DNA from: Pollutiaquabacter sp046052345
GTDB lineage: Bacteria; Bacteroidota; Bacteroidia; AKYH767-A; 2013-40CM-41-45
Assembly (NCBI GenBank): GCA_046052345.1
Contig: JBJOMN010000003.1
Span: 1 to 64,000 of the forward strand
DNA: 64,000 bases
Reading direction: 5' to 3'
Below, piece by piece: positions 55,080-63,168 of the stretch. Every line of letters starts with the position of its first letter. Positions within the stretch are counted from its first letter, which is position 1. Below the pieces are notes generated by a model. The model saw nothing but the letters and a program-made list of their open reading frames with translations, searched no databases and was not told where the DNA came from. The translations under genes were made by a program, and so were the position numbers.

Positions 55080-57446
55080 ATGGAGCTGAATTACCTCGAA
55101 GAACTCAATGAGCCGCAACGCGCGGCAGTCACCCACACCGAGGGGCCTGTGATGATCATCGCCGGTGCAGGGTCCGGCAAGACCCGTGTGCTGACCTACC
55201 GGATCGCCCACATGATCCGTAACGGCATCGACCCTTTCAACATCCTTTCACTGACGTTCACCAACAAGGCGGCGAAAGAAATGCGCGAACGGATCGGGAC
55301 CGTGGTCGGCGCAGAGGCGCGTAACATCTGGATGGGAACCTTCCATGCTGTCTTCGCCAAGATTCTCAGGATTGAAGCAGACAAGCTGGGATATCCTTCC
55401 AACTTCACCATCTACGACACCGACGACGCAAAAAGCCTGATGAAGGATATCCTTCGCGAGCAGGGATTGGACGATAAGATCTATAAACCCGACGTGGTCC
55501 TCAACAGGATTTCCGCCGCTAAGAACAATCTTTACTCGTGGCAGGAATATCAGGCCAACGCCAATTTCGTCAGCGATGACATTTCCTCCGGACGGCCGAA
55601 GACAGGGCTGCTCTTCGAACTGTATGTCAAACGGTGTTTCAAGGCGTCCGGAATGGATTTCGACGACCTGCTGTTTAACATGCACCTGCTGCTGTCCAGA
55701 TTCCCCGATGTGCTTTACAAATACCAGCATAAGTTCCGGTATGTCATGGTGGACGAGTTCCAGGACACGAACTACGCCCAGTACACCATATTGCGCAAGC
55801 TGGCGGCGGCCTTCGAGAACATCTGCGTGGTAGGCGACGACGCGCAGTCCATCTATGCGTTCCGTGGCGCCAACATACAGAACATCCTTTCCTTCGAGCG
55901 CGATTATCCGGACCTGAAGGTGTTCAAGCTGGAGCAGAATTACCGTTCTACCAATACCATTGTCCAGGCAGCCAACAGCGTCATTGCCAAGAACCAGAAG
56001 CAGCTGAAGAAGGTGGTCTGGACCGAAAACACGCAAGGAGACAGGATACAGCTGCTGCGCGCACTGAGTGACAACGAAGAAGGGATGATGGTAGCCAACT
56101 CCATCTTCGAAACCAAAGTCAATAACAGGTGGCATAACAGCGATTTTGCCATCCTCTACAGGACCAATGCGCAGTCCCGGTCCATGGAAGAGGCCCTACG
56201 CCGGCTCAATATCCCTTACCGTATCTACGGCGGACTCTCCTTCTATAAGCGTAAAGAGATAAAGGACCTTCTGGCGTATTTCCGGCTGATCATCAACCCG
56301 CACGATGAAGAGGCCCTCAAACGGATCATCAACGTTCCGGCTCGCGGGATCGGAAAGACGACCATCGATAAACTGGTAGTCACCTCCGCTGAAAAGGATA
56401 CATCGGTCTGGACGGTCGTAGACGATCCTGTGACCAACGCCGCAGGCCTTAACGCGGGTACTTTGGGCCGCATCAACGATTTTGTCACCATGATCAAGAG
56501 CTTCCGTGTGAAGCTCAAGACCGTCGATGCCTGGGAACTTGCCAGTCAGGTCGCCGCTTCGACCGGTTTTCTGAGGGAACTTTATGAAGACAAGACTCCC
56601 GAAGGGCTGAGCCGCTACGAGAACGTGCAGGAGTTGCTTAACGGTATCCGGGAATTCACGGAAACCGGCCGCAGCATCACTCCGCGCGGCGACGACGAGG
56701 CTTCCCAGGAAAACGGCGGACTTCGTACGCTGGATCTGTTCATGCAGGATATCGCCCTGCTGACCGATGCGGACGACGAAGGCGAGAAGGATGACGATGT
56801 GGTTTCGCTCATGACCATACACGCCGCCAAAGGACTAGAGTTCAGGTCGGTGTATGTGGTCGGTATGGAAGAGAACCTGTTCCCCTCCCAGCTTTCCCTG
56901 GATTCCCGGGAAGACCTGGAGGAGGAACGTCGTTTATTCTACGTCGCCATTACCCGCGCAGAGAACCGGCTTACATTGTCATATGCGAATTCACGGTACC
57001 GTTGGGGTAACCTGGTGAGTAACGATCCCAGCCGCTTCCTGGAAGAGATTTCCCCCGAATTTCTCGAGGAATCAGGTCCCCGCCCCACACGCCGCCCGTT
57101 GCCCTTTGAGGAAACACCCGACCGTTGGGATCAGCGTTACGACGGAAAAAGGTCGCGCACTCCGGCAGCCGTCAAATCCCCGGGAGAGCGTGCTGCTCCT
57201 CCTGTCCCCAAGCCGGTTCCCTCCAACTTGAAAAAGGTCAGCTCTTCGGATGTTCGAAGTTTTGTTGGTGATGACACTTCAGGGATCGAGGCGGGTATGG
57301 AGGTGGTGCACGAGCGCTTCGGCAAGGGAAAAGTGCTGCTGGTGGAGGGTAAAGCGCCCGATCTGAAGGCGACCGTTTTCTTTCCCGGAGTCGGCAACAA
57401 ACAGTTGCTGCTCAAGTTCGCCAAGCTGCGGATTGTTGCGAATTGA
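55080..57446 (+). CDS. ATP-dependent DNA helicase UvrD/PcrA
   Basis: This 788-residue SF1A helicase shows LNEPQRAAVTHTEGPVMI (Q motif), Walker A AGAGSGKTR, FTNKAAKEM (Ia), Walker B VDEFQDTN, GDDAQSIYAFRGA (III), LEQNYRST (IV), MTIHAAKGLEF (V) and VAITRAE (VI). The C-terminus ends in a Tudor-like PcrA tail (GMEVVHERFGKGKVLLVEG). It unwinds DNA in nucleotide-excision and mismatch repair and removes RecA. ATG 55080 was chosen over the TTG one codon before. Confidence 0.95.
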   Translation: MELNYLEELNEPQRAAVTHTEGPVMIIAGAGSGKTRVLTYRIAHMIRNGIDPFNILSLTFTNKAAKEMRERIGTVVGAEARNIWMGTFHAVFAKILRIEADKLGYPSNFTIYDTDDAKSLMKDILREQGLDDKIYKPDVVLNRISAAKNNLYSWQEYQANANFVSDDISSGRPKTGLLFELYVKRCFKASGMDFDDLLFNMHLLLSRFPDVLYKYQHKFRYVMVDEFQDTNYAQYTILRKLAAAFENICVVGDDAQSIYAFRGANIQNILSFERDYPDLKVFKLEQNYRSTNTIVQAANSVIAKNQKQLKKVVWTENTQGDRIQLLRALSDNEEGMMVANSIFETKVNNRWHNSDFAILYRTNAQSRSMEEALRRLNIPYRIYGGLSFYKRKEIKDLLAYFRLIINPHDEEALKRIINVPARGIGKTTIDKLVVTSAEKDTSVWTVVDDPVTNAAGLNAGTLGRINDFVTMIKSFRVKLKTVDAWELASQVAASTGFLRELYEDKTPEGLSRYENVQELLNGIREFTETGRSITPRGDDEASQENGGLRTLDLFMQDIALLTDADDEGEKDDDVVSLMTIHAAKGLEFRSVYVVGMEENLFPSQLSLDSREDLEEERRLFYVAITRAENRLTLSYANSRYRWGNLVSNDPSRFLEEISPEFLEESGPRPTRRPLPFEETPDRWDQRYDGKRSRTPAAVKSPGERAAPPVPKPVPSNLKKVSSSDVRSFVGDDTSGIEAGMEVVHERFGKGKVLLVEGKAPDLKATVFFPGVGNKQLLLKFAKLRIVAN

Positions 57447-57465
57447 TCAGATATTCCTATCTTTG
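57435..57465 (+). promoter_or_regulatory. Bacteroidota promoter for the DUF4290 gene
   Basis: GTTG (57435-57438), 19 bases, then TATCTTTG (57458-57465). The -33 part overlaps the end of the helicase gene. The DUF4290 ATG lies 69 bases after the box. Confidence 0.65.
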
Positions 57466-57534
57466 TCCTGTTAGCGGTTACTGTCAGCCCTGTCGCTTTT
57501 TGCAGGCTCCCGCTTCCCCAAACTCCTCTTACGA

Positions 57535-58209
57535 ATGGCTAAATCGAAACGGCTCCAGCCGAACGTCGACAGTGTCGAATACAATACCCGACGCGAACAC
57601 CTCATTATTTCCGAATACGGACGGAACGTCCAGAAGATGGTCGAGCATGCCGTCACGGTTGAGGACAGGGAGAAGCGCAATCAGCTCGCCCAGACCATCG
57701 TAAACGTGATGGGTTACCTTAATCCCCAGCTGCGGGAGACGGTGGACTACAAGCACAAGCTCTGGGACCATCTCATCATCATCTCGGATTTCAAACTGGA
57801 TGTGGATTCCCCATATCCTGTGCCGACACGTGAGAATGCCCGTTTGAAACCCGCCCGCATCGCCTATCCCTCCGGAGAAGTGGAATACAAGTTCTACGGA
57901 AAGACAATGGAGGATATGATCCGTCGCATCTCTTCCATGGAGGAAGGCCCCAGGAAGGAGCAGTTCGCACGAAATCTGGCCAATTACATGAAGATGTCCT
58001 ATCTCACCTGGAACAAGGATTCCGTAGAGGACACTACCATTCTATCCCACCTTGAGGAGCTTTCCGGCGGTCAGTTGCGTCTGGCGGAAACGGCACGGCT
58101 CAACCATACCAATGAGATGCTCGCACTCAGCAAGGAGAAGATCCGCGAGAACAGCATCAAGGTGGTCCGCAACAACAAACGCGGCAACCGCAACAAACGG
58201 AAGAAGTGA
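57535..58209 (+). CDS. DUF4290 domain-containing protein
   Basis: This 224-residue protein matches the DUF4290 family, found in Bacteroidota: EYNTRREHLIISEYGRNVQK, HLIIISDFKLDVDSPYPVPT and MKMSYLTWNKDSVEDTTI. The C-terminal tail is basic (NNKRGNRNKRKK), which may bind nucleic acid or ribosomes, but no function is established. It lies between the helicase and murA genes, an order seen widely in the phylum. Confidence 0.9.
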   Translation: MAKSKRLQPNVDSVEYNTRREHLIISEYGRNVQKMVEHAVTVEDREKRNQLAQTIVNVMGYLNPQLRETVDYKHKLWDHLIIISDFKLDVDSPYPVPTRENARLKPARIAYPSGEVEYKFYGKTMEDMIRRISSMEEGPRKEQFARNLANYMKMSYLTWNKDSVEDTTILSHLEELSGGQLRLAETARLNHTNEMLALSKEKIRENSIKVVRNNKRGNRNKRKK

Positions 58210-58344
58210 GCTGAAACCCCTCGGGGGATTTATTACCGATTTTCCTGTTAAAAACTTTTGTACCCGCTCTACAGTGAAGCGGGATCCCGTTCGACCTTCG
58301 TGTCCGGGAGGAATGTGTTTTCTCCCTTCAACCGCATCCGGGAA

Positions 58345-59658
58345 ATGGGTAACAGTTTTGAAATCATCGGAGGAACCGAACTTCACGGCGAGATAGTGCC
58401 GCAAGGAGCCAAGAACGAGGCGTTGCAGATCCTTTGCGCAACGTTACTCACGCCGGAAAGGACCATCATACGGAACATTCCCGACATACGGGATGTCAAT
58501 AAGCTTATCGAGCTGCTGCAGCACCTGGGTGTAAGGGTGGAACAGACCGGTGTCCTCAAGGGGGAGTTCGCATTCGAGGCCAAGGATATTAATCTGGATT
58601 ACCTGGAGTCCGCCGACTTCCGGAAGCAGGCTGCCGCACTGAGAGGCTCCATCATGATCGTAGGGCCGCTGCTGGCCCGGTACGGATATGCCAAGATTCC
58701 CAAGCCCGGCGGCGACAAGATCGGCCGCCGCAGGCTCGATACCCACTTCATCGGGTTCCAGCAACTGGGAGCAGAGTTCGTCTATTCCGAAGAGGAAAGC
58801 TTCTATACGGTAAAAGCCAAGCGCCTTAAAGGCACCTACATGCTGCTTGACGAGGCTTCCGTGACCGGCACCGCGAACATCGTCATGGCAGCCGTACTCG
58901 CGGAAGGCACCACCACCATCTACAATGCAGCCTGCGAGCCCTATGTGCAGCAACTTTGCAGCATGCTCAACAGGATGGGAGCGAAGATTTCCGGAATCGG
59001 ATCCAACCTTCTTGTCATAGAAGGAGTATCCTCGTTGAAAGGCACGGAGCATAAGATGCTTCCTGATATGATCGAGATCGGCTCGTTCATCGGTCTGGCG
59101 GCCATGACCAAGTCGGAACTTACCATCAAGGATGTGAGCTACGACAGCCTTGGAATCATCCCCGACACTTTCAAACGTCTGGGTATCCGCATGGAGCGCC
59201 GCGGTGACGACCTGTACATCCCCCGCCAGGAGCGCTACGAGATAGATACCTTCATCGACGGATCCATTCTCACGGTTGCCGACCAGATTTGGCCCGGCTT
59301 CACCCCGGACCTTCTCAGCGTGGTGTTGGTCACCGCCACCCAGGCGGCAGGTACCGTGCTGGTGCATCAGAAGATGTTCGAAAGCCGACTGTTCTTCGTG
59401 GATAAGCTGATTGATATGGGCGCGCAGATCATCCTGTGTGATCCCCACAGGGCCACGGTGATCGGACTGGACCGTAAATTCCCCCTCAAGGGCATCCAGA
59501 TGACTTCTCCCGATATCAGGGCAGGGGTGGCCTTGCTGATTGCGGCCCTTTCCGCAAAAGGCAAATCCGTCATCCATAACATCGAGCAGATCGACCGCGG
59601 ATATCAGAGGATCGATGAACGACTCAACGCTCTGGGAGCCCAGATACGGCGTGTTTAA
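58345..59658 (+). CDS. murA: UDP-N-acetylglucosamine 1-carboxyvinyltransferase
   Basis: This 437-residue enzyme starts peptidoglycan precursor synthesis by adding enolpyruvate from PEP to UDP-GlcNAc. It has the EPSP-synthase-like double fold with GGTELHGEIVPQGAKNEALQ (Lys and Asn of the active site), ASVTGTANIVMAAV and SPDIRAGVALLIAALSAKG. The active-site loop reads PKPGGDKIGRRRLDTHF, with Asp in the place of E. coli Cys115, the residue attacked by fosfomycin. Such Asp enzymes work but resist fosfomycin. The Met at 58345 was chosen as it opens the first strand. Confidence 0.95.
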   Translation: MGNSFEIIGGTELHGEIVPQGAKNEALQILCATLLTPERTIIRNIPDIRDVNKLIELLQHLGVRVEQTGVLKGEFAFEAKDINLDYLESADFRKQAAALRGSIMIVGPLLARYGYAKIPKPGGDKIGRRRLDTHFIGFQQLGAEFVYSEEESFYTVKAKRLKGTYMLLDEASVTGTANIVMAAVLAEGTTTIYNAACEPYVQQLCSMLNRMGAKISGIGSNLLVIEGVSSLKGTEHKMLPDMIEIGSFIGLAAMTKSELTIKDVSYDSLGIIPDTFKRLGIRMERRGDDLYIPRQERYEIDTFIDGSILTVADQIWPGFTPDLLSVVLVTATQAAGTVLVHQKMFESRLFFVDKLIDMGAQIILCDPHRATVIGLDRKFPLKGIQMTSPDIRAGVALLIAALSAKGKSVIHNIEQIDRGYQRIDERLNALGAQIRRV

Positions 59659-59701
59659 CCTGCCTGAAAATTCTATTTTTCTTAAAATCAACGGATTTCG
59701 C

Positions 59702-59709
59702 TAATTTTG
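59702..59709 (+). promoter_or_regulatory. Bacteroidota -7 promoter box (TAATTTTG)
   Basis: TAATTTTG on the plus strand, 51 bases before the ATG of the TlpA-like gene, in the gap after murA. No clear -33 TTG is seen. Confidence 0.45.
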
Positions 59710-59760
59710 CAACCGTTGGCAGGGAATTTGTCATAATCACCGCGTCAAACAACGTATCCT

Positions 59761-60276
59761 ATGAAACGTATCCTCCTTCTACTCGTCTCGCTAACGATTG
59801 TCCAGCTCTCCTCGGCTCAGGCTCTGCTGAAAGGAACTGACGTCGGCAATCTTGCACCTGAAATCAACCTTCCGACTCCGGAGGGCAAGATGTTACCGCT
59901 CTCCTCTTTGAAGGGGAAAATGGTGCTTATCGATTTCTGGGCATCTTGGTGCGGCCCCTGCCGTGGTGAAAACCCGAACGTCGTCAAAGCATATAACACG
60001 TTCAAGGATCAGACGTTCAAGAATGCGAAAGGGTTCACCGTTTACGGAGTATCCCTCGACAAAGCCAAAGACCCGTGGGTCAATGCCATCAAACAGGACG
60101 GCCTCATCTGGCCCAATCACGTTTCAGATCTGAAATGGTGGTACTCTGACGCCGGCCGCGCCTATGGCGTACAGTCCATCCCCACCAACTGGCTGATAGA
60201 CGGAAACGGGGTCATCGTCGACCGCAACCTCCGTGGAGCAGCGCTGGAGGATGCGCTTAAGAAACAACTCAAATAA
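59761..60276 (+). CDS. TlpA-like periplasmic thiol-disulfide oxidoreductase
   Basis: This 171-residue protein has a signal peptide (MKRILLLLVSLTIVQLSSAQ) and an AhpC/TSA-Redoxin fold with the active site FWASWCGPCRGENP (CxxC intact) and the cis-Pro loop VQSIPTNWLIDGNG. It should reduce disulfides of exported proteins, for example during cytochrome c maturation or stress. Terminator 60303-60331 follows. Confidence 0.9.
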   Translation: MKRILLLLVSLTIVQLSSAQALLKGTDVGNLAPEINLPTPEGKMLPLSSLKGKMVLIDFWASWCGPCRGENPNVVKAYNTFKDQTFKNAKGFTVYGVSLDKAKDPWVNAIKQDGLIWPNHVSDLKWWYSDAGRAYGVQSIPTNWLIDGNGVIVDRNLRGAALEDALKKQLK

Positions 60277-60302
60277 GCACGGTTAGCCCATAAAACGAAC
60301 GG

Positions 60303-60331
60303 ACAGAAGGCAAATGCCTTCTGTTTTTTTA
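60303..60331 (+). terminator. Rho-independent terminator after the TlpA-like gene
   Basis: Stem ACAGAAGGC / GCCTTCTGT with loop AAAT and seven T residues. TATTTTTG (60330-60337) directly follows and could start the grpE transcript. The rest of the gap to 60449 shows nothing else. Confidence 0.9.
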
Positions 60332-60448
60332 TTTTTGTGAGCCTGACAATTTGGCTTCCCGCGGCCGCTTGGCAGAATCATTGTCCCTTATTTCAGAGTC
60401 CTTGCTAAGCCTGATTTCCTCGTAATTTCAATAAAATATACTCTTTCA

Positions 60449-60970
60449 ATGACCAATATGACAGAAGATACCCCCGGCGGACAGACCGGTGAACACGAGT
60501 TACAGGACGCTAAAGTCGAGCAGTCCGATCCCGTGGCGTTGATGGAAGCCGCCCTCTCCGAATCCCAGGACAAATACCTGAGGTTGGTAGCTGAGTTCGA
60601 AAATTACAAGAAGCGTACGGTACGTGAGCGGATGGACCTGATCAAGACGGCGGCATCTGAAAGTATTCTGGCTGTTTTGCCGGTCATGGATGATTTCGAA
60701 CGTGCCATCAAGGCGGGAACAGATACCGGCAATCCCGTTGCAGAAGGGATATTGCTGATCTACAACAAACTGAAGTCTGCCCTGGAGGCTAAAGGCCTGA
60801 AGCCGATGGACGCCGTCGGTCAGCCTTTCGATTCCGAGCTCCACGATGCGATCGTACAGGCTCCGGCACCCGGTGATGATGCAAAAGGAAAGGTGCTGGA
60901 AGAACTGACGAAAGGATATTTCCTGAACGATAAAGTGCTCCGGCATGCAAAGGTCGTAGTAGCCGTTTGA
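60449..60970 (+). CDS. grpE: Nucleotide exchange factor GrpE
   Basis: This 173-residue protein has an acidic N-terminus, the long GrpE helix (KYLRLVAEFENYKKRTVRER) and the beta domain with GLKPMDAVGQPFDSELHDAI and VLRHAKVVVAV. It releases ADP from DnaK. It precedes dnaJ by 22 bases, so both are likely transcribed together; the dnaK gene is not in the window. ATG 60458, three codons in, is an alternative start. Confidence 0.95.
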   Translation: MTNMTEDTPGGQTGEHELQDAKVEQSDPVALMEAALSESQDKYLRLVAEFENYKKRTVRERMDLIKTAASESILAVLPVMDDFERAIKAGTDTGNPVAEGILLIYNKLKSALEAKGLKPMDAVGQPFDSELHDAIVQAPAPGDDAKGKVLEELTKGYFLNDKVLRHAKVVVAV

Positions 60971-60992
60971 TAGCCCTGATGAAAGATTAAAA

Positions 60993-62141
60993 ATGGCAAA
61001 GCGAGACTATTACGAAATATTGGGAGTGGCGAAAAACGCCTCCGATGCCGACATCAAGAAAGCCTACCGGCAGCAGGCGATGAAGTTCCACCCCGACCGA
61101 AATCCCGGCGACAAGGAGGCGGAAGAGAAGTTCAAAGAAGCGGCGGAGGCCTACGAAGTGCTTAGCGACGCGGATAAACGCAAACGCTACGACCAGTTCG
61201 GTCATCAGGGTGTAGGCGGAAACGGCGGGTTCGGAGCAGGCGGAGGGATGTCCATGGAGGATATCTTCTCCCATTTCGGTGACGTATTCGGGGAGGGAAG
61301 TCCGTTCGAAGGATTTTTCGGCGGTAGCCGCGGGGGCAGGCGGGTCAACCGCGGTTCCAACCTGCGCATCAAGGTCCGTCTCACGCTGGAGGAGATCGCC
61401 AACGGCGTCGAGAAAAAAATCAAAGTCAACAAGTTCATTCCCTGCTCCGGTTGCAAAGGTAGCGGGGCGCAGGATTCCGGCTCCTTTTCCAAGTGCACCA
61501 CCTGTAACGGTTCAGGACAGGTACACCGTGTCACCAACACTTTTATCGGGCAGATGCGTACCACCTCCACCTGTCCGAATTGCAGCGGTGAGGGGCAGGT
61601 GATCGCCAACAAGTGCAAGAAGTGTACAGGTTCCGGTCTCGAACGTGGCGAAGAGGTGATCTCCGTCAACATTCCGGCCGGAGTGGGAGAGGGCATGCAG
61701 CTGACGGTCACCGGCAAGGGCAATGCTGCCGAACGCGGAGGAATATCCGGAGACCTGCTTATCGTCATCGAAGAAGCGCCGCACGAATCACTGACACGCG
61801 ACGGTCAACACCTGTTGTATGACCTTTACATCAGTTTCATCGATGCGGCACTGGGCACATCCGTGGAAATTCCTACGTTGGAAGGGAAAGCAAAAGTAAA
61901 ACTCGATGCCGGCACCCAGGCCGGTAAAGTCTTGCGGTTAAAAGGCAAGGGCCTGCCATCCGTCAACAGCTACGGTCGTGGCGATATCCTGGTCAATGTG
62001 AATGTGTGGACACCCCAGCAGTTGAATGCCGAGGAAAAAAAGGTCCTTGAGAAGCTGAGGGAGTCCGCCAATTTCAAGCCCAATCCCGGCAAAAATGATA
62101 AGAGCTTTTATGAAAAGATGAGGGAGTTCTTTCACTCCTGA
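60993..62141 (+). CDS. dnaJ: Chaperone protein DnaJ
   Basis: This 382-residue protein has a J domain with the HPD motif (KFHPDRNPGD), a Gly/Phe-rich linker (GVGGNGGFGAGGG), a zinc domain with four CxxCxGxG motifs (CSGCKGSG, CTTCNGSG, CPNCSGEG, CKKCTGSG) and a C-terminal substrate domain. It stimulates DnaK ATPase and presents unfolded clients. A terminator lies at 62165-62192. Confidence 0.97.
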   Translation: MAKRDYYEILGVAKNASDADIKKAYRQQAMKFHPDRNPGDKEAEEKFKEAAEAYEVLSDADKRKRYDQFGHQGVGGNGGFGAGGGMSMEDIFSHFGDVFGEGSPFEGFFGGSRGGRRVNRGSNLRIKVRLTLEEIANGVEKKIKVNKFIPCSGCKGSGAQDSGSFSKCTTCNGSGQVHRVTNTFIGQMRTTSTCPNCSGEGQVIANKCKKCTGSGLERGEEVISVNIPAGVGEGMQLTVTGKGNAAERGGISGDLLIVIEEAPHESLTRDGQHLLYDLYISFIDAALGTSVEIPTLEGKAKVKLDAGTQAGKVLRLKGKGLPSVNSYGRGDILVNVNVWTPQQLNAEEKKVLEKLRESANFKPNPGKNDKSFYEKMREFFHS

Positions 62142-62164
62142 GCTCGTTGCGGTTTTGTAAGAAT

Positions 62165-62192
62165 ATCCCGGCTGCCGAATCGCCGGGATTTT
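62165..62192 (+). terminator. Rho-independent terminator after dnaJ
   Basis: Stem ATCCCGGC / GCCGGGAT with a 9-base loop and a short T-run. The T-run merges into TAATTTTG (62193-62200), a -7 box 15 bases before the ABC ATPase ATG at 62216, so terminator and promoter are side by side. Confidence 0.8.
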
Positions 62193-62215
62193 TAATTTTG
62201 GACTTTTACTCCGTT

Positions 62216-63157
62216 ATGAACATCATTGAAGTAGCACATGTCACCAAGCGCTATTCAGGCCATGTGGCCCTGGATAATGTCTCCTTGTCTTTTCCCTCAG
62301 GAAGTGTTTTCGGGCTTCTGGGTCCGAACGGAGCCGGCAAGACCTCGCTGATCCGACTCATCACCCGTATCACCGGTCCCGACGAAGGGAAGATCCTGTT
62401 CAAGGGCGAGCCTTTGGAGTCACACCACCTCATCCGGATGGGGTATCTTCCGGAGGAGCGTGGCCTTTACCGAAAAATGGAAGTAGGGGAGCAGGCGCTC
62501 TATCTTGCGCGGCTGAAAGGACTTTCCCGTCAGGACGCTATGAAGCGGCTCAAGGAGTGGTTCGAGAAATTCGGCATTCAGAGCTGGTGGAACCGTAAAG
62601 TGGAAGAGCTGTCGAAAGGCATGGCCCAGAAGGTGCAGTTCATCACCACCGTCCTGCACGACCCGGAGTTCGTCATCCTGGACGAGCCGTTTACCGGCTT
62701 CGACCCCATTAACGCAGAACTCGTGAAGAACGAGCTGCTTGCGCTGCGAAAGAACGGGACGACCATCGTCCTTTCGACCCACCGCATGGAAAGCGTGGAG
62801 GAACTTTGCTCTCACATCGCACTCATCAACAGGTCGAAAGTCATACTGGAGGGTTCCGTGAAAGACATCCGACACCGTTTTCGGACGCATGCCTACAAGG
62901 TCCGCTTCTCCGGAGAACCTTCCGCTTTTGTTTCCGCGCTGGGGGCATCCGGTGAACTGGCCGGAATGATTCCGGAAGACGATGTCCTTGTAGCAACGGT
63001 GCGCTTGTCCTCTTCGACTACCACTAATGATTTCCTGAAAGCGGTAATGCCGTCCGCAGCTATCCTCGGACTGGAAGAGATAGTTCCGGACATGAACGAC
63101 ATTTTCATCCGCCAAGTGAATGCGGATCCGATGACCACCTCCACTGTTAACGCCTGA
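62216..63157 (+). CDS. ABC exporter ATP-binding protein (NatA-like)
   Basis: This 313-residue ATPase has Walker A LLGPNGAGKTSL, a Q loop near GYLPEERGLYRKM, signature VEELSKGMAQKVQFI, Walker B FVILDEPFTGFDP and the switch His in LSTHRM. The C-terminal DUF4162-like domain (residues about 230-313) is typical of NatA-type exporters. It should power the permease encoded 11 bases downstream; NatAB exports Na+, but related pairs export antibiotics or peptides. Confidence 0.92.
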   Translation: MNIIEVAHVTKRYSGHVALDNVSLSFPSGSVFGLLGPNGAGKTSLIRLITRITGPDEGKILFKGEPLESHHLIRMGYLPEERGLYRKMEVGEQALYLARLKGLSRQDAMKRLKEWFEKFGIQSWWNRKVEELSKGMAQKVQFITTVLHDPEFVILDEPFTGFDPINAELVKNELLALRKNGTTIVLSTHRMESVEELCSHIALINRSKVILEGSVKDIRHRFRTHAYKVRFSGEPSAFVSALGASGELAGMIPEDDVLVATVRLSSSTTTNDFLKAVMPSAAILGLEEIVPDMNDIFIRQVNADPMTTSTVNA

Positions 63158-63168
63158 TACCTCCTTCC

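Noticed and set aside
58444..59691. Open frame of 415 codons opposite murA
   Set aside because: Antisense shadow; murA motifs are intact on the plus strand.
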